NCBI GenBank assembly: GCA_020628095.1
Contig: JAHDFP010000013.1
Span: 56,340-120,339, forward strand
Source of the DNA: Saprospiraceae bacterium
Lineage (GTDB): Bacteria; Bacteroidota; Bacteroidia; Chitinophagales; Saprospiraceae
Reading direction: 5' to 3'
Length of the DNA stretch: 64,000 bases
Under the pieces are notes generated by a model. That model was not told where the DNA came from and did no database searches. It worked only from the letters and a program-made list of their open reading frames with translations. This document shows, piece after piece, positions 8,722 through 16,965 of this stretch (positions are counted from its first letter, which is position 1; every line of letters begins with the position of its first letter). A program made the position numbers and the translations under genes.

Positions 8722-8923
8722 CTTTAATTTGATTTTCAAGTTTTTCGATCTTCTTATCCAGTCTTATCAGATAAATAAAAAGCACAGCAAAAAGAATAAT
8801 TACAACACCTAAGACGGTATTAATCTTGCCCGTACTTCTAAAAAAATCATCCACCTGAGAATCTGCCAAACATGGCATCGAGAGAAGAAAAAGAAAAACG
8901 ATGGTTAAGAAATTTGGTTTCAT
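8714..8923 (-). CDS. CcmD-like small membrane protein
   Basis: The 69-residue protein has an N-terminal hydrophobic segment that may act as a signal (4-20), then a membrane helix (about 34-53, VLGVVIILFAVLFIYLIRLD) and a charged coiled tail (KKIEKLENQIKDE). This size and layout, directly after ccmB and ccmC, matches the CcmD-type accessory protein that helps load haem onto CcmE. Sequence conservation in this family is weak, so the call rests on order and topology. Its 3' end overlaps the glutamate dehydrogenase gene by 8 nt. Confidence 0.75.
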   Translation of the reverse strand: MKPNFLTIVFLFLLSMPCLADSQVDDFFRSTGKINTVLGVVIILFAVLFIYLIRLDKKIEKLENQIKDE

Positions 8924-8975
8924 AAGTTTAAGTAAATCTCGTTTTTTTTTGTTGAATTATTTTATAAATCCTCAA

Positions 8976-10040
8976 CTAATTAGAAAGTCCTAAGAACCAT
9001 CTTTCTTTGACTCTGTCATATCGGATTAAGAGTTCTGCTATCCACAAGCCAATCAGGAAATAGGCAATTATAGCTGGATAAAAAACGGCTCGTAAGGTAT
9101 TATCTAAGTCCTCTGATCCAAAAGCTGGATTCCCACCATTGCCTGGATGCAATGAGCTATCGGACATACGAGGGACGACCATGACTAAGATCATCAGAGT
9201 CACAAAGGCAAAAATGTTAAATATACCACTCAGACGCGCACGGCTGTCCACATCATTAATAGACCGCCTCAGAACCCAATAAGAAAAATAGATCAATAAA
9301 GAGATAGCCGTCATGTTGAGTTTGACATCATTAGTCCAAAAAGCACCCCAGGTATATTTTGCCCACATGCTGCCCGTCAGTATCCCGGCAATACCAAGAA
9401 CTAAGGCGACTGTCGTCAAGGCACAAGATTTTCTATCTGATTCTAAATCTTTTTTGATCAAATATCTGATGCTATGGTAACAAGAAATCAATAGCAACAG
9501 AAACATCGCCATCCAAAGCGCGACATGGAAAAATTGGTTTCTTATGGTCTCATATAACAAGGGGCGGAATGGAAATGCGAACGTCTCATTAAAGTTGAGA
9601 CTATTTAGCTCGCTATAGACTCCTGCTATATCCTGCTTGACAACAGTATCTCTAATCATCACCGCTTTATCATAATGCACAAATCCATCTTGACCATTAT
9701 CTATGACCAGATTAGTTTCTAGTTGTTTGTCTTGTTCTATCTCTATGTCAGAAGGAATCTCGAAAGTCATGTCGGCCTCGGCCTCAGACCTGATTGTTAA
9801 AGACTTTGCATGTAAGAGGCGATCATCTGGTAGTAATAAAAAGGCTCTGGTATCATCTTGGCTTTGCAGATAGGTATTATACGTGGTGGCTTTCAGTTCT
9901 ACAGTCTCGCCTAATCCTGCTGATCTTTGGCTATCTGCCGACAACTTGAGTATACCTGGTTTCAAGGGTATCAAGAAACCTGCAATCAAAATTCCCATCG
10001 TGATGATGATCGATAATATTTTCCACCAAGAGTTTTTCAT
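8976..10040 (-). CDS. ccmC: CcmC/CcsA-type cytochrome c biogenesis (haem-handling) membrane protein
   Basis: The protein (about 354 residues from ATG 10040, MKNSWWKIL) has a first membrane helix, a periplasmic domain of about 120 residues, then five or six membrane helices. The tryptophan-rich haem-handling motif is visible as WAKYTWGAFWTND. That is the signature of CcmC/CcsA proteins, which present haem on the outer face of the cytoplasmic membrane for cytochrome c maturation. The long periplasmic insert near the N-terminus makes it larger than proteobacterial CcmC. The frame extends to 10097, but 10040 is favoured because it starts 1 nt after the ccmB stop. Later cytochrome c maturation genes (ccmA, E, F) are not in this window. 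Confidence 0.88.
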   Translation of the reverse strand: MKNSWWKILSIIITMGILIAGFLIPLKPGILKLSADSQRSAGLGETVELKATTYNTYLQSQDDTRAFLLLPDDRLLHAKSLTIRSEAEADMTFEIPSDIEIEQDKQLETNLVIDNGQDGFVHYDKAVMIRDTVVKQDIAGVYSELNSLNFNETFAFPFRPLLYETIRNQFFHVALWMAMFLLLLISCYHSIRYLIKKDLESDRKSCALTTVALVLGIAGILTGSMWAKYTWGAFWTNDVKLNMTAISLLIYFSYWVLRRSINDVDSRARLSGIFNIFAFVTLMILVMVVPRMSDSSLHPGNGGNPAFGSEDLDNTLRAVFYPAIIAYFLIGLWIAELLIRYDRVKERWFLGLSN

Positions 10041-10041
10041 A

Positions 10042-10695
10042 TTAGGATTTCCATGTGTAAGGAATAAAGACATATAACAACGCCACAAAAATGACATCTA
10101 CACCTATCAACATCATCAAATAATTATCTGTTGCCGAATCGACTATAAATCTTTCGGCAATCAACGACAAGCGCATAGAGATCAATAATATAGGTATCAT
10201 CAGTGGTATCGACATGACATGCACTAATGTGCCTTGATTATTGGTATAACTGGATATGCTGGATACTAAAGTCAATATCGCCGTCAAGCCCGTGGCACAT
10301 AATATTAATGTCAAAAAATATAACCCCGCATCCTTAAGCGGTGAGTTACTTAATATGACGACCAATCCAACCAAAATGCATAAAGCAATAACGACCTTGA
10401 GAAGATTAAAGAAAAACTTGGCCGTCAGCATCTCCAAAGGCTTATAAAGGGTGTAATGGTATACCTTCCTATCCTGCCCCTGAAAACTGAAACTGTTACC
10501 GACAATATTGATTACTGTATAAAGTAATAATATAAGCACCAGACCTACCTTGGCTGGGCTATCCAAGTCACCAAATACCTTGTATACCACATAAGTAATG
10601 CCTATAAGATAGAGCAAAGAAGCCAAAAAAGAGTGCGAATCGCGATACTCTATGGTAAGTTCTCTTTTGATAATATGATAGATTCTTTGGATCAT
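10042..10695 (-). CDS. ccmB: haem exporter protein CcmB
   Basis: The product (about 217 residues from ATG 10695, MIQRIYHIIKREL) has six hydrophobic helices and the N-terminal KREL-IEYR pattern of CcmB, the membrane subunit of the CcmAB transporter used in cytochrome c maturation. NSFSFQGQDR and the serine-rich TLVSSISSYTNNQGTLVHVMSIP regions fit the family. The frame is open to 10728. It is the first gene of a tight group, ccmB-ccmC-ccmD-glutamate dehydrogenase, with gaps of 1 nt, about 50 nt and an overlap. The ATPase CcmA is not adjacent and must be encoded elsewhere. Confidence 0.88.
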   Translation of the reverse strand: MIQRIYHIIKRELTIEYRDSHSFLASLLYLIGITYVVYKVFGDLDSPAKVGLVLILLLYTVINIVGNSFSFQGQDRKVYHYTLYKPLEMLTAKFFFNLLKVVIALCILVGLVVILSNSPLKDAGLYFLTLILCATGLTAILTLVSSISSYTNNQGTLVHVMSIPLMIPILLISMRLSLIAERFIVDSATDNYLMMLIGVDVIFVALLYVFIPYTWKS

Positions 10696-10796
10696 ATTCT
10701 TACCAAAGTTACTCAGATCGTATATCAACTAACTATAATATGAGGTATTTCTTTGAGTAAACACATGACAAAATATTGTTATGTATAATAAATTCA

Positions 10797-10828
10797 TTTT
10801 GAGTTATTTATATAAATATGTATCTTAG
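10797..10828 (+). promoter_or_regulatory. Bacteroidota-type promoter of the amidase gene
   Basis: TTTTG at 10797-10801, a 19-bp spacer, and TATCTTAG at 10821-10828 (one mismatch to TAnnTTTG) match the -33/-7 promoter of Bacteroidota. Transcription would start near 10833, about 28 nt before the ATG at 10861. Confidence 0.6.
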
Positions 10829-10860
10829 CATCCCGATTTTTATTATCCAAAAACCGATAT

Positions 10861-12120
10861 ATGAAATATTTGACTTTCATATTAGCCTTTCTTATTGCTG
10901 CTCAGTTACAGGCAGCAGAACCCTATTTCCATTCTGTCAAGGCCGAAAAAGGTGATGGCATATTCAGCCTCCTCAGAAGATATCATCTTGTCGATGAAAA
11001 ATGTAATAGAACTCAATTCTTAGAGCTGAACCAACTAAGCTATGATGATGCGTTGGCACAGGGAAAGGAATACAAGTTACCTATCAAAATATTCGAATAT
11101 AATGGTCAGAGTATAAGAAGTAGTATTGGTATAGAAGACTACGCTCAAGCGGTCAGAATAAAGGAATACAATGAGAAAATACTAGCTGACAAATTAAGAA
11201 AAACACATTTTACTAGTAGTAAAATTCTTTGGGTGCCATACCATGAGTTGTTTTGCGAAGGGGCCGATACAAAAGATAATTCGGAAGTTGCCAATGTAAA
11301 AACAGAGGTCAAAGCAGAAACAAAGACAAGAGTACCAGAGCGAGAAGTCAAAAAAGAGATCGTAGCAGAAAAGCCAAGTACGATTATGTTAACGGATGAT
11401 CTATTTGGCAACAAATACAAATCCTACCCTCTCAAGAGCAATGCACATAAAAATGAAGTGTACTATGTCGTATCTGGTCATGGCGGTCCTGACCCAGGCG
11501 CAATATGCACAGATTGTCCATCTAATCTATGCGAGGACGAATATGCCTACGATATATGTCTGAGACTAGCCAAAGAGCTTAAGAGTCATGGAGCTACTGT
11601 ACACATGATTATACAAGATAAAAATGACGGTATCAGAGATGAACAATATCTGAAATGCGATAGAGACGAAAGATGTAACGGTGCCAAACTCCCCCAAAGA
11701 CCTAAGGCAAGGCTACGCCAACGTGCAGGGGCTATAAACCACCTATACAAGTCGTACCAGCAAAAAGGTGTCAAAAAGCAAGTGGCCATCATGGTCCATG
11801 TCGACGCCTACGAAAATAAAAACAAGCGTCGCGATGTATATTTCTGTCATCATGCGACCAGTAAATCCTCTAAAAAACTGGCTCAGTCTCTACAAAAAAC
11901 ATTCAAGGAGAAGTATGCCTATTATCAGAAAGACAGAGGCTATAAAGGCAGTCTAGAGACTCGCAATCTATTTATGATTAACTACACCCTACCGAGTTCA
12001 GTATTCGTAGAGTTAGGTAATATCCATAATAAGAAAGATAGACAGCGACTTATCAAAAGCTCTAACAGGCAATTGATCGCCGAGTGGTTATTCGAGGGAT
12101 TAGTTAAGACAAAAATCTAA
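10861..12120 (+). CDS. N-acetylmuramoyl-L-alanine amidase (Amidase_3), secreted
   Basis: The 419-residue protein has a signal peptide (1-18, cut near LQAAE). An N-terminal region (20-100) resembles the LysM-like leader seen in Bacteroidota amidases (GDGIFSLLRRYHL). A charged linker (125-175) follows, then an Amidase_3 zinc hydrolase domain (200-417). Zinc and catalytic residues are visible: H207 (SGHGGPDPGA), E227 (EDEYAYDICLRLA), H313 (VHVDAY) and E384 (VFVELGN). It should cleave the amide bond between MurNAc and the stem peptide during cell separation or turnover. A cysteine-rich insert after the first histidine (CTDCPSNLC, then C-D-RDERC) is atypical. It converges with the LuxE-like gene, overlapping it by 4 nt at the 3' ends. 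Confidence 0.92.
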   Translation: MKYLTFILAFLIAAQLQAAEPYFHSVKAEKGDGIFSLLRRYHLVDEKCNRTQFLELNQLSYDDALAQGKEYKLPIKIFEYNGQSIRSSIGIEDYAQAVRIKEYNEKILADKLRKTHFTSSKILWVPYHELFCEGADTKDNSEVANVKTEVKAETKTRVPEREVKKEIVAEKPSTIMLTDDLFGNKYKSYPLKSNAHKNEVYYVVSGHGGPDPGAICTDCPSNLCEDEYAYDICLRLAKELKSHGATVHMIIQDKNDGIRDEQYLKCDRDERCNGAKLPQRPKARLRQRAGAINHLYKSYQQKGVKKQVAIMVHVDAYENKNKRRDVYFCHHATSKSSKKLAQSLQKTFKEKYAYYQKDRGYKGSLETRNLFMINYTLPSSVFVELGNIHNKKDRQRLIKSSNRQLIAEWLFEGLVKTKI

Positions 12121-13115
12121 GATAGATCATAGATCAAATTACAGCCCCTTAAGTCACTTTGCTGTAACCTCCCCATATACTGAAATTCTCTCGGTGAATG
12201 TACTTGTGCTAGGTCCTCCGTCAGTATAAAGGATAAGCTATTAATATTAGCCAGATCAATGATGCCTAATTGGCAAGTTCTTCCATAATCTATATTGCTA
12301 AGAGGATCATTGATATCTTTGGATATCACACGCATGGTCTGGCCTGTTGCATAGTATGATTCTTCTAGGTTGTAGGCCTGAGACAATAATTCCGTCATTC
12401 CATACTCTGCGAAAATTTTACTGTTTCCTGAATGTTTTCTTAGATGACTTAGTACCTCTTCTTGAGTTAATTCTTTATGCCGATTCTTCATACCTCCTGT
12501 GTATAGGATCGATACCCTAGGGTTATCTATAGGATACTTCTCTACATAATCCATCAATGCGAACGTGACACCAATTATCAGTATAGACTTATCCGTATTA
12601 TCTAATAGGTTAGCTACCAGATCATGTAAACCGTTAAAATCATACATAAAAAAAGGATCTTTCGCTGTGGTATTCCTTTGGCATAACTGCCTGACCATGT
12701 GTACAAGGGACGAGTGCTCATTTTCCAGATAAGAAGGCAGCAAGGCCACAATCTCATATTCTTGTGGTAAGAAATAATCGAAAATCTTAGTACTTACCAC
12801 GTCGTACCAACTTATATCTCGGACATAATGGGTACTTCTTACATTGTGTTCTTTCGTACCACTGCTGAGAAAATAGTTTTTAGGTACCCACTCTCCACCG
12901 GTTATAATTCGATGCGTTTTGAAAAAACGAATAGGCATCAGCGGTATCTCAGAATAATGCTCTATCTGATCATCTACCCTTCCTATCAAACTGAGATATT
13001 GTCTGTACGGAACATTATAGACTGACTGGATACGATATATTTCCAATGCCAGATCATTGAACAATTCCTCAGATGGATCATTGAAGACAGAAAGTATTTT
13101 ACTTTTAATTTCCAA
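12117..13115 (-). CDS. LuxE-like acyl-protein synthetase / adenylate-forming enzyme
   Basis: The 332-residue protein has the LuxE layout: an N-terminal helical part, the nucleotide loop FLSSGTKE (82-89) and the adenylate-forming signature EYGMTELLSQAY. LuxE activates a fatty acid as acyl-AMP and transfers it to a cysteine for reduction by LuxC. A LuxC homologue is encoded at 59542-60594, but no luxA/B luciferase or luxD is present, so the pair probably serves another aldehyde or lipid-modifying reaction. The start appears to be TTG at 13115, since no ATG occurs near the expected N-terminus. It is divergent from the lipoprotein gene at 13148. The family call is firm; the substrate is unknown. 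Confidence 0.85.
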   Translation of the reverse strand: MEIKSKILSVFNDPSEELFNDLALEIYRIQSVYNVPYRQYLSLIGRVDDQIEHYSEIPLMPIRFFKTHRIITGGEWVPKNYFLSSGTKEHNVRSTHYVRDISWYDVVSTKIFDYFLPQEYEIVALLPSYLENEHSSLVHMVRQLCQRNTTAKDPFFMYDFNGLHDLVANLLDNTDKSILIIGVTFALMDYVEKYPIDNPRVSILYTGGMKNRHKELTQEEVLSHLRKHSGNSKIFAEYGMTELLSQAYNLEESYYATGQTMRVISKDINDPLSNIDYGRTCQLGIIDLANINSLSFILTEDLAQVHSPREFQYMGRLQQSDLRGCNLIYDLS

Positions 13116-13147
13116 AATCAGTAAGTTGTATCTTTATCATTCGAGAT

Positions 13148-13645
13148 ATGAAACGTTCGGTAACAAATATCTGTTTTAGTGCTCTTATAGGACTGTTTTT
13201 AGCAGTCATATTTTATGGTTGTGCTAATAATCCTGGATTTAGCGATACACCAGAGATTGTATTCGCTGGATTCTCGGCAGATACGCTTGTACAAGGTGAT
13301 CTTAATACGGATTCTTTATTTATAGTATTAGAGTTTAGGGATGGAGATGGGGATATAGGTGGAGGTACAGAGAATATAATTATAATGGATAATAGGACGG
13401 GGGATGTGTATGACTTCTTTAAAATACCAGAGATAGGAGATAACGGATCTCAGAATGGTATAGAAGGCACAATCACCATCAAGCTATTTACAACCTGTTG
13501 TATATTCCCTGAGAGCATACCACCTTGTTTTGCACCACCAGACTACCCTACTAATGAGATCAGCTTTGATATCGTGATGATAGATAATGCTGGTAATGAA
13601 AGTAATATAGAGACGACGCCTTCTGTTACGCTGTTGTGTAATTAG
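13148..13645 (+). CDS. hypothetical lipoprotein
   Basis: The 165-residue product begins with a lipoprotein signal (MKRSVTNICF, hydrophobic core, lipobox ending FYGC at about residue 25). The mature part is acidic and beta-rich, with a FRDGDGDIGGG motif reminiscent of extracellular calcium-binding or Ig-like domains common in Bacteroidota surface lipoproteins. The later part is cysteine-rich (TTCCIFP, PPCFAPP). No enzymatic motif is visible. The gene is divergent from the LuxE-like gene with a 32-bp gap and is followed directly by the copy 1 repeat. Confidence 0.8.
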   Translation: MKRSVTNICFSALIGLFLAVIFYGCANNPGFSDTPEIVFAGFSADTLVQGDLNTDSLFIVLEFRDGDGDIGGGTENIIIMDNRTGDVYDFFKIPEIGDNGSQNGIEGTITIKLFTTCCIFPESIPPCFAPPDYPTNEISFDIVMIDNAGNESNIETTPSVTLLCN

Positions 13646-13655
13646 GGGCATACAG

Positions 13656-13860
13656 AAGTAACTTTTCCTTTAGTATGTTACTTTGGCATTGCCCCAAAGT
13701 AACCAAAACTATAGTTCATTAAAAGGTCTTTTTGCTCTGCTCACTTCCTTCAGCTCACATATTTATTGCTCATGGGTTACTGCGTAACCCAAGCCGCGGA
13801 CGTAAATATATTAGCCACAGACTGAATAATGAACGGTCCAAATACATTCTCTCAAATTAT
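13656..13860 (+). repeat. palindrome-rich intergenic repeat, copy 1
   Basis: This element of about 205 bp is nearly identical, in inverted orientation, to 63668-63871. It contains a perfect hairpin (GTTACTTTGG at 13677-13686 with CCAAAGTAAC at 13694-13703), a second hairpin (GGGTTAC / GTAACCC around 13774-13790) and a conserved GC-rich block (AAGCCGCGGACGTAAATAT). It fills the space between two convergent genes (lipoprotein and hemF). There is no reading frame and no transposase, so it fits a REP/MITE-like dispersed element. Confidence 0.85.
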
Positions 13861-13864
13861 GATT

Positions 13865-14770
13865 CTATGCTAATTCTGAAGGTCTCTCATTAGTCCAGTC
13901 TATTCCTTTTATAAGTTTGGTCAGAGTTTCTTTTTCTATAAGGCCGGGCTCATGCCTATAGGTCCATGTTGATGTTGGAGGCATACTCATCAGTATAGAC
14001 TCGATATTGCCGTCAGTCTCTAATCCAAACTTAGTCCCTCTATCCCATACCAAATTAAACTCCACGTATCGGCCTCGGCGTGTCAATTGCCAAGCCTTAT
14101 TCTGCTCACTATAATCTCTCTGGAATGTATCCGAAAATTGCTGTGTATAAATAGGTACAAAAGACTGTCCCACATTCATAACATAATCATATAGTGCCTC
14201 TTTGCTCAAAACAGACTGATCTAATCTATCAAAAAAGATTCCTCCGATGCCCCGCGTTTCTTTACGATGGCGTACATAGAAATAGTTGTCCGCCCACTCT
14301 TTATACTTGGGATAAAAATCTGGATGCGACTTATCACAAACAGCCTTAAGCCTCTGGTGGAAATCAATGGCTAGCCCATCTATAATATAATGCGGTGTCA
14401 AATCTATTCCCCCTCCAAACCACCAGACATTTTTACCACATTCGAAGTAACGGACATTCATGTGGATAATCGGCGTCCAAGGGTTAACAGGATGTAAGAC
14501 AATAGAGACTCCCGTTGCAAAAAAGTCCTTGGTCTGGAGGCCCAATTTTTCTTGCATCTGATCAGATAAGTCTCCATGCACAGCAGAAAAATTAACGCCG
14601 CCCTTCTCTATATGTTGGCCCTGTATGATTCTGGTTCTACCGCCACCACCTCCTGGCCTCTCCCATAAGTCTTGCCTGAACTTTCCCTCTCCATCTAATG
14701 ACTCCAAAGAGCTACAAATATTATCCTGCAATTCTTTAAATGAAGCGACAATCTGATTTTTATCAATCAT
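13865..14770 (-). CDS. hemF: oxygen-dependent coproporphyrinogen III oxidase
   Basis: HemF converts coproporphyrinogen III to protoporphyrinogen IX using O2 in haem synthesis. The 301-residue length is typical. Family landmarks are visible: a GGGGGRTRII block, GVNFSAVHG, LHPVNPWTPIIHMNVRYFE, WWFGGGIDLTPHYI, YFYVRHRKETRGIGGIFFD, GRYVEFNLVWDRGTKFGL and ESILMSMPP. These are dense and uninterrupted, so the enzyme should be active; the organism is therefore at least facultatively aerobic. It overlaps the ArsC-like gene upstream by 4 nt (ATGA type) and is likely translated in tandem with it. Confidence 0.97.
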   Translation of the reverse strand: MIDKNQIVASFKELQDNICSSLESLDGEGKFRQDLWERPGGGGGRTRIIQGQHIEKGGVNFSAVHGDLSDQMQEKLGLQTKDFFATGVSIVLHPVNPWTPIIHMNVRYFECGKNVWWFGGGIDLTPHYIIDGLAIDFHQRLKAVCDKSHPDFYPKYKEWADNYFYVRHRKETRGIGGIFFDRLDQSVLSKEALYDYVMNVGQSFVPIYTQQFSDTFQRDYSEQNKAWQLTRRGRYVEFNLVWDRGTKFGLETDGNIESILMSMPPTSTWTYRHEPGLIEKETLTKLIKGIDWTNERPSELA

Positions 14771-15111
14771 GGATATACTTGCTTGATGGCTTCGACGGTC
14801 TTTTTGGTGTTACCGACATAGGATGATCCATCTATCAAGAATACTGGTCTTTTGAGAAAGGTGTATTCTTTGAGTATCCAGTTTTTCATATCCTCTTCGC
14901 TCAGTTCTATCTCGTTTAGTCCGAGACTTCTGTATTTCATGGCGCGCTTACTGAAGAGTTTTTCGTAAGAACCATGTTCTTTTGCCAAGGCAGTCAATGT
15001 TTTCTCGTCGATATTAGTCTCTTTGATATTCTGTATTTCGTCAGTCCAGCTTATTTCTTTGAGTATACGCTGACAGGTGCTACAAGATGATAATACGAAT
15101 GCTTTTCTCAT
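14767..15111 (-). CDS. ArsC/Spx-family thioredoxin-fold protein
   Basis: The 114-residue protein has the ArsC/Spx/YffB fold pattern: a strand, CSTCQ at about residues 10-14, a long helical insert (25-85) and the cis-proline turn KRPVFLIDGSSYVG (92-105). Many homologues are annotated as arsenate reductase, but no arsenic resistance gene is nearby. Spx-like regulation or a reductase role are both possible. It overlaps hemF by 4 nt, so a link with haem or redox metabolism is conceivable; that is inference only. Confidence 0.85.
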   Translation of the reverse strand: MRKAFVLSSCSTCQRILKEISWTDEIQNIKETNIDEKTLTALAKEHGSYEKLFSKRAMKYRSLGLNEIELSEEDMKNWILKEYTFLKRPVFLIDGSSYVGNTKKTVEAIKQVYP

Positions 15112-15165
15112 ACTTGGGGAATAAATAATTAGTTTAGGCTTCCAAAAGTAATAATCATACAGTAA

Positions 15166-16023
15166 GTGACACGCATCTCCTCTTCCGAATTAATCCTTAA
15201 TCCTGATGGATCAGTATATCACCTCAAACTGAAACCTGGGCAAGTATCCAACGATATCATCACTGTAGGAGATCAAAATAGGGTCGATCAGATTGCCAGA
15301 CATTTGGAGAGTATCGAGTTAACTGTCCAAAACAGAGAATTTAAGACTATAACTGGAAGTTATAAGGGTAAGAGACTAACCGTGATCTCGACGGGAATAG
15401 GCACGGATAACATAGACATCGTGCTCAACGAGATAGATGCCTTATTCAATATAGATATTGAGCATCGCGTGGTCAAGGAAGAACTAGCTAAACTAAACTT
15501 CTATCGTATTGGCACGTCGGGCGCGATACGAGAAGATATCGCATTGGATTCTTTTATAATTTCTCGCTATGCTGTAGGATTGGATATACTATTAAGGTAT
15601 TATGATAGTGCGAATGTGAGAGCATTAGCTATCGAGAAGTCCTTGAAAGAGGTTTTGCCCAATATGCAATATGCGGTCGCTTCCGATGACAGTCTTATGG
15701 ATGACTGCGCCTCTATCGGACAGACCGGAATAACACTGACCGCTCCTGGCTTCTATGCTCCTCAAAACCGACACATCAGACTGAGACCTAAGCAGGACCT
15801 ATTCAAGACCATAACAGATTATAGCTACCAAGGACATCGCATCACTAATCTCGAAATGGAAACAGCAGGCATTTACGGCTTATCCAAATTGTTAGGACAC
15901 AAAGCTGTTTCGTTCAATGCTATACTGGCCAATAGAGTGACAGGGGAGTTCTCTTCTCAACCCACAAAAACTGTAGACCGCCTTATAGAAAGAGTGCTTA
16001 ATAGAATCGTTTCTGATTCCTAA
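15166..16023 (+). CDS. nucleoside phosphorylase (uridine phosphorylase-like)
   Basis: The 285-residue protein shows the NP-I phosphorylase pattern: a first phosphate-binding segment (VGDQNRVDQIA), the central VISTGIGTDNIDIVLNE block, the RIGTSGAI motif and the nucleoside-binding TNLEMETAGIYGLSKLLGHKAVS near 225-245. It should cleave uridine or a related nucleoside with phosphate to free base plus ribose-1-phosphate. The start is GTG at 15166 (MTRISSSELILNPDGSVYHL); no closer ATG exists. It is divergent from the ArsC-like gene (54-bp gap). It converges with the aldolase gene, with 4 nt of 3' overlap. Base specificity cannot be read from sequence alone. Confidence 0.9.
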   Translation: MTRISSSELILNPDGSVYHLKLKPGQVSNDIITVGDQNRVDQIARHLESIELTVQNREFKTITGSYKGKRLTVISTGIGTDNIDIVLNEIDALFNIDIEHRVVKEELAKLNFYRIGTSGAIREDIALDSFIISRYAVGLDILLRYYDSANVRALAIEKSLKEVLPNMQYAVASDDSLMDDCASIGQTGITLTAPGFYAPQNRHIRLRPKQDLFKTITDYSYQGHRITNLEMETAGIYGLSKLLGHKAVSFNAILANRVTGEFSSQPTKTVDRLIERVLNRIVSDS

Positions 16024-16682
16024 GCTCCTTGATTAGACTTCCTATGATCTGCCAAAAACTTCTCCAATCCAATATCCGTCAATGGATGCTTAAGTAATCC
16101 TAAGATAGTATGTAATGGACAAGTAGCAATATCTGCACCTGCCTGTGCTGCATCTACGATATGCTTGGAGTTTCTGATAGAGGCGGCTAATATCTCCGTC
16201 TCGTACATCTGTACGGCATATATCTCAGCGATCTGAGCAATCAGACCGATACCATCCCAGTTAATATCATCCACTCTACCGACAAATGGAGAGATATAAG
16301 TCGCTCCCGCTTTTGCAGCAAGTATAGCTTGACCAGGAGAAAATACAAGAGTACAATTGGTCTTGATACCATTGTCAGAGAAGTGTCTTATCGCTTTGAT
16401 TCCCTCACGGATCATAGGAACTTTGACCACGATATTAGGAGCTAACTGAGCCAGATACTCTCCTTCGGCAACGATGCCTTTGTAATCTGTTGCAATAACC
16501 TCTGCACTGACGTCACCCTCTACGATAGATGCTATTTTCTTGTAATGATCTTCTATATTCTTAGCACCTGATATGCCCGCTTTGGCCATCAGAGATGGGT
16601 TAGTCGTCACACCATCCAAGACACCAAGATCATTGGCTTCTTTGATTTGATCTAAATCTGCTGTATCAATGAAAAACCGCAT
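16020..16682 (-). CDS. fsa: fructose-6-phosphate aldolase / small transaldolase
   Basis: The 220-residue length and the start [29 protein letters not shown] are the signature of the short FSA/TalC group. K87 in VVKVPM is the Schiff-base lysine. Other landmarks are [21 protein letters not shown] and the C-terminal [13 protein letters not shown]. Members act either as transaldolase in the pentose phosphate pathway or as fructose-6-phosphate aldolase. The choice depends on a few active-site residues and is not settled here. It lies 32 nt upstream (in minus-strand terms, downstream) of the SRP RNA gene, so both may share transcription. Confidence 0.94.
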   Translation of the reverse strand: [220 protein letters not shown]

Positions 16683-16713
16683 CTAATTGAGTTTTTTGAT
16701 TTCGTATAAAAAT

Positions 16714-16811
16714 AAAAGTGAGGAAACAAACCTAGCCGCTCAACCACCTACCCTTGCTGCATTTCTGCCCTGGGGGATTCAGCAGGAGCTGGCCGTCTGC
16801 TCCTCACCGCC
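16714..16811 (-). ncRNA. ffs: signal recognition particle RNA, small bacterial type (4.5S-like)
   Basis: Read on the minus strand, the transcript begins near GGCGGTGAGGAGCAG (16811) and closes with GTTTCCTCAC (ending 16718). The terminal stem GTGAGGA (16718-16724) with TCCTCAC (16801-16807) is perfect. The apical SRP domain IV is unmistakable at 16772-16751: an asymmetric loop with CAGGGCAGAAATGCAGCAAG, the GNAA-type tetraloop region and the AGCA bulge that binds Ffh. The length of about 98 nt fits the Alu-less form used by Gram-negative bacteria. It directs inner-membrane protein targeting. The exact ends are estimated from the pairing. Confidence 0.92.
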
Positions 16812-16886
16812 ACAAAAGTAAAAGATTAGGTTTAATTATTCTTTAGAATATTAGATTCTTTATTGTGATGAGAGGTTAAGCCGTTT

Positions 16887-16965
16887 TTTCATTTTGAGCT
16901 TGTCAAAAAATCTTAAGTATACAGAGCTAGCAATCTGAAGATCTCTCCACAGAGTCGAGATGAAA
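16887..16965. repeat. imperfect inverted-repeat intergenic element
   Basis: TTTCATTTTGAGCTTGTC at 16887-16904 is roughly matched by its reverse complement ending in GAGTCGAGATGAAA (16952-16965), and the interior ATCTT/AAGAT also pairs. It resembles the common short palindromic TCATTTCGAG-type elements of Bacteroidota intergenic regions. Only one copy was seen in this window, so the call is tentative. The rest of the gap between the SRP RNA and the small membrane gene holds nothing recognisable. Confidence 0.4.

Noticed and set aside
9883..10077. 64-codon plus-strand frame inside ccmC
   Set aside because: Antisense shadow of a strongly conserved gene.
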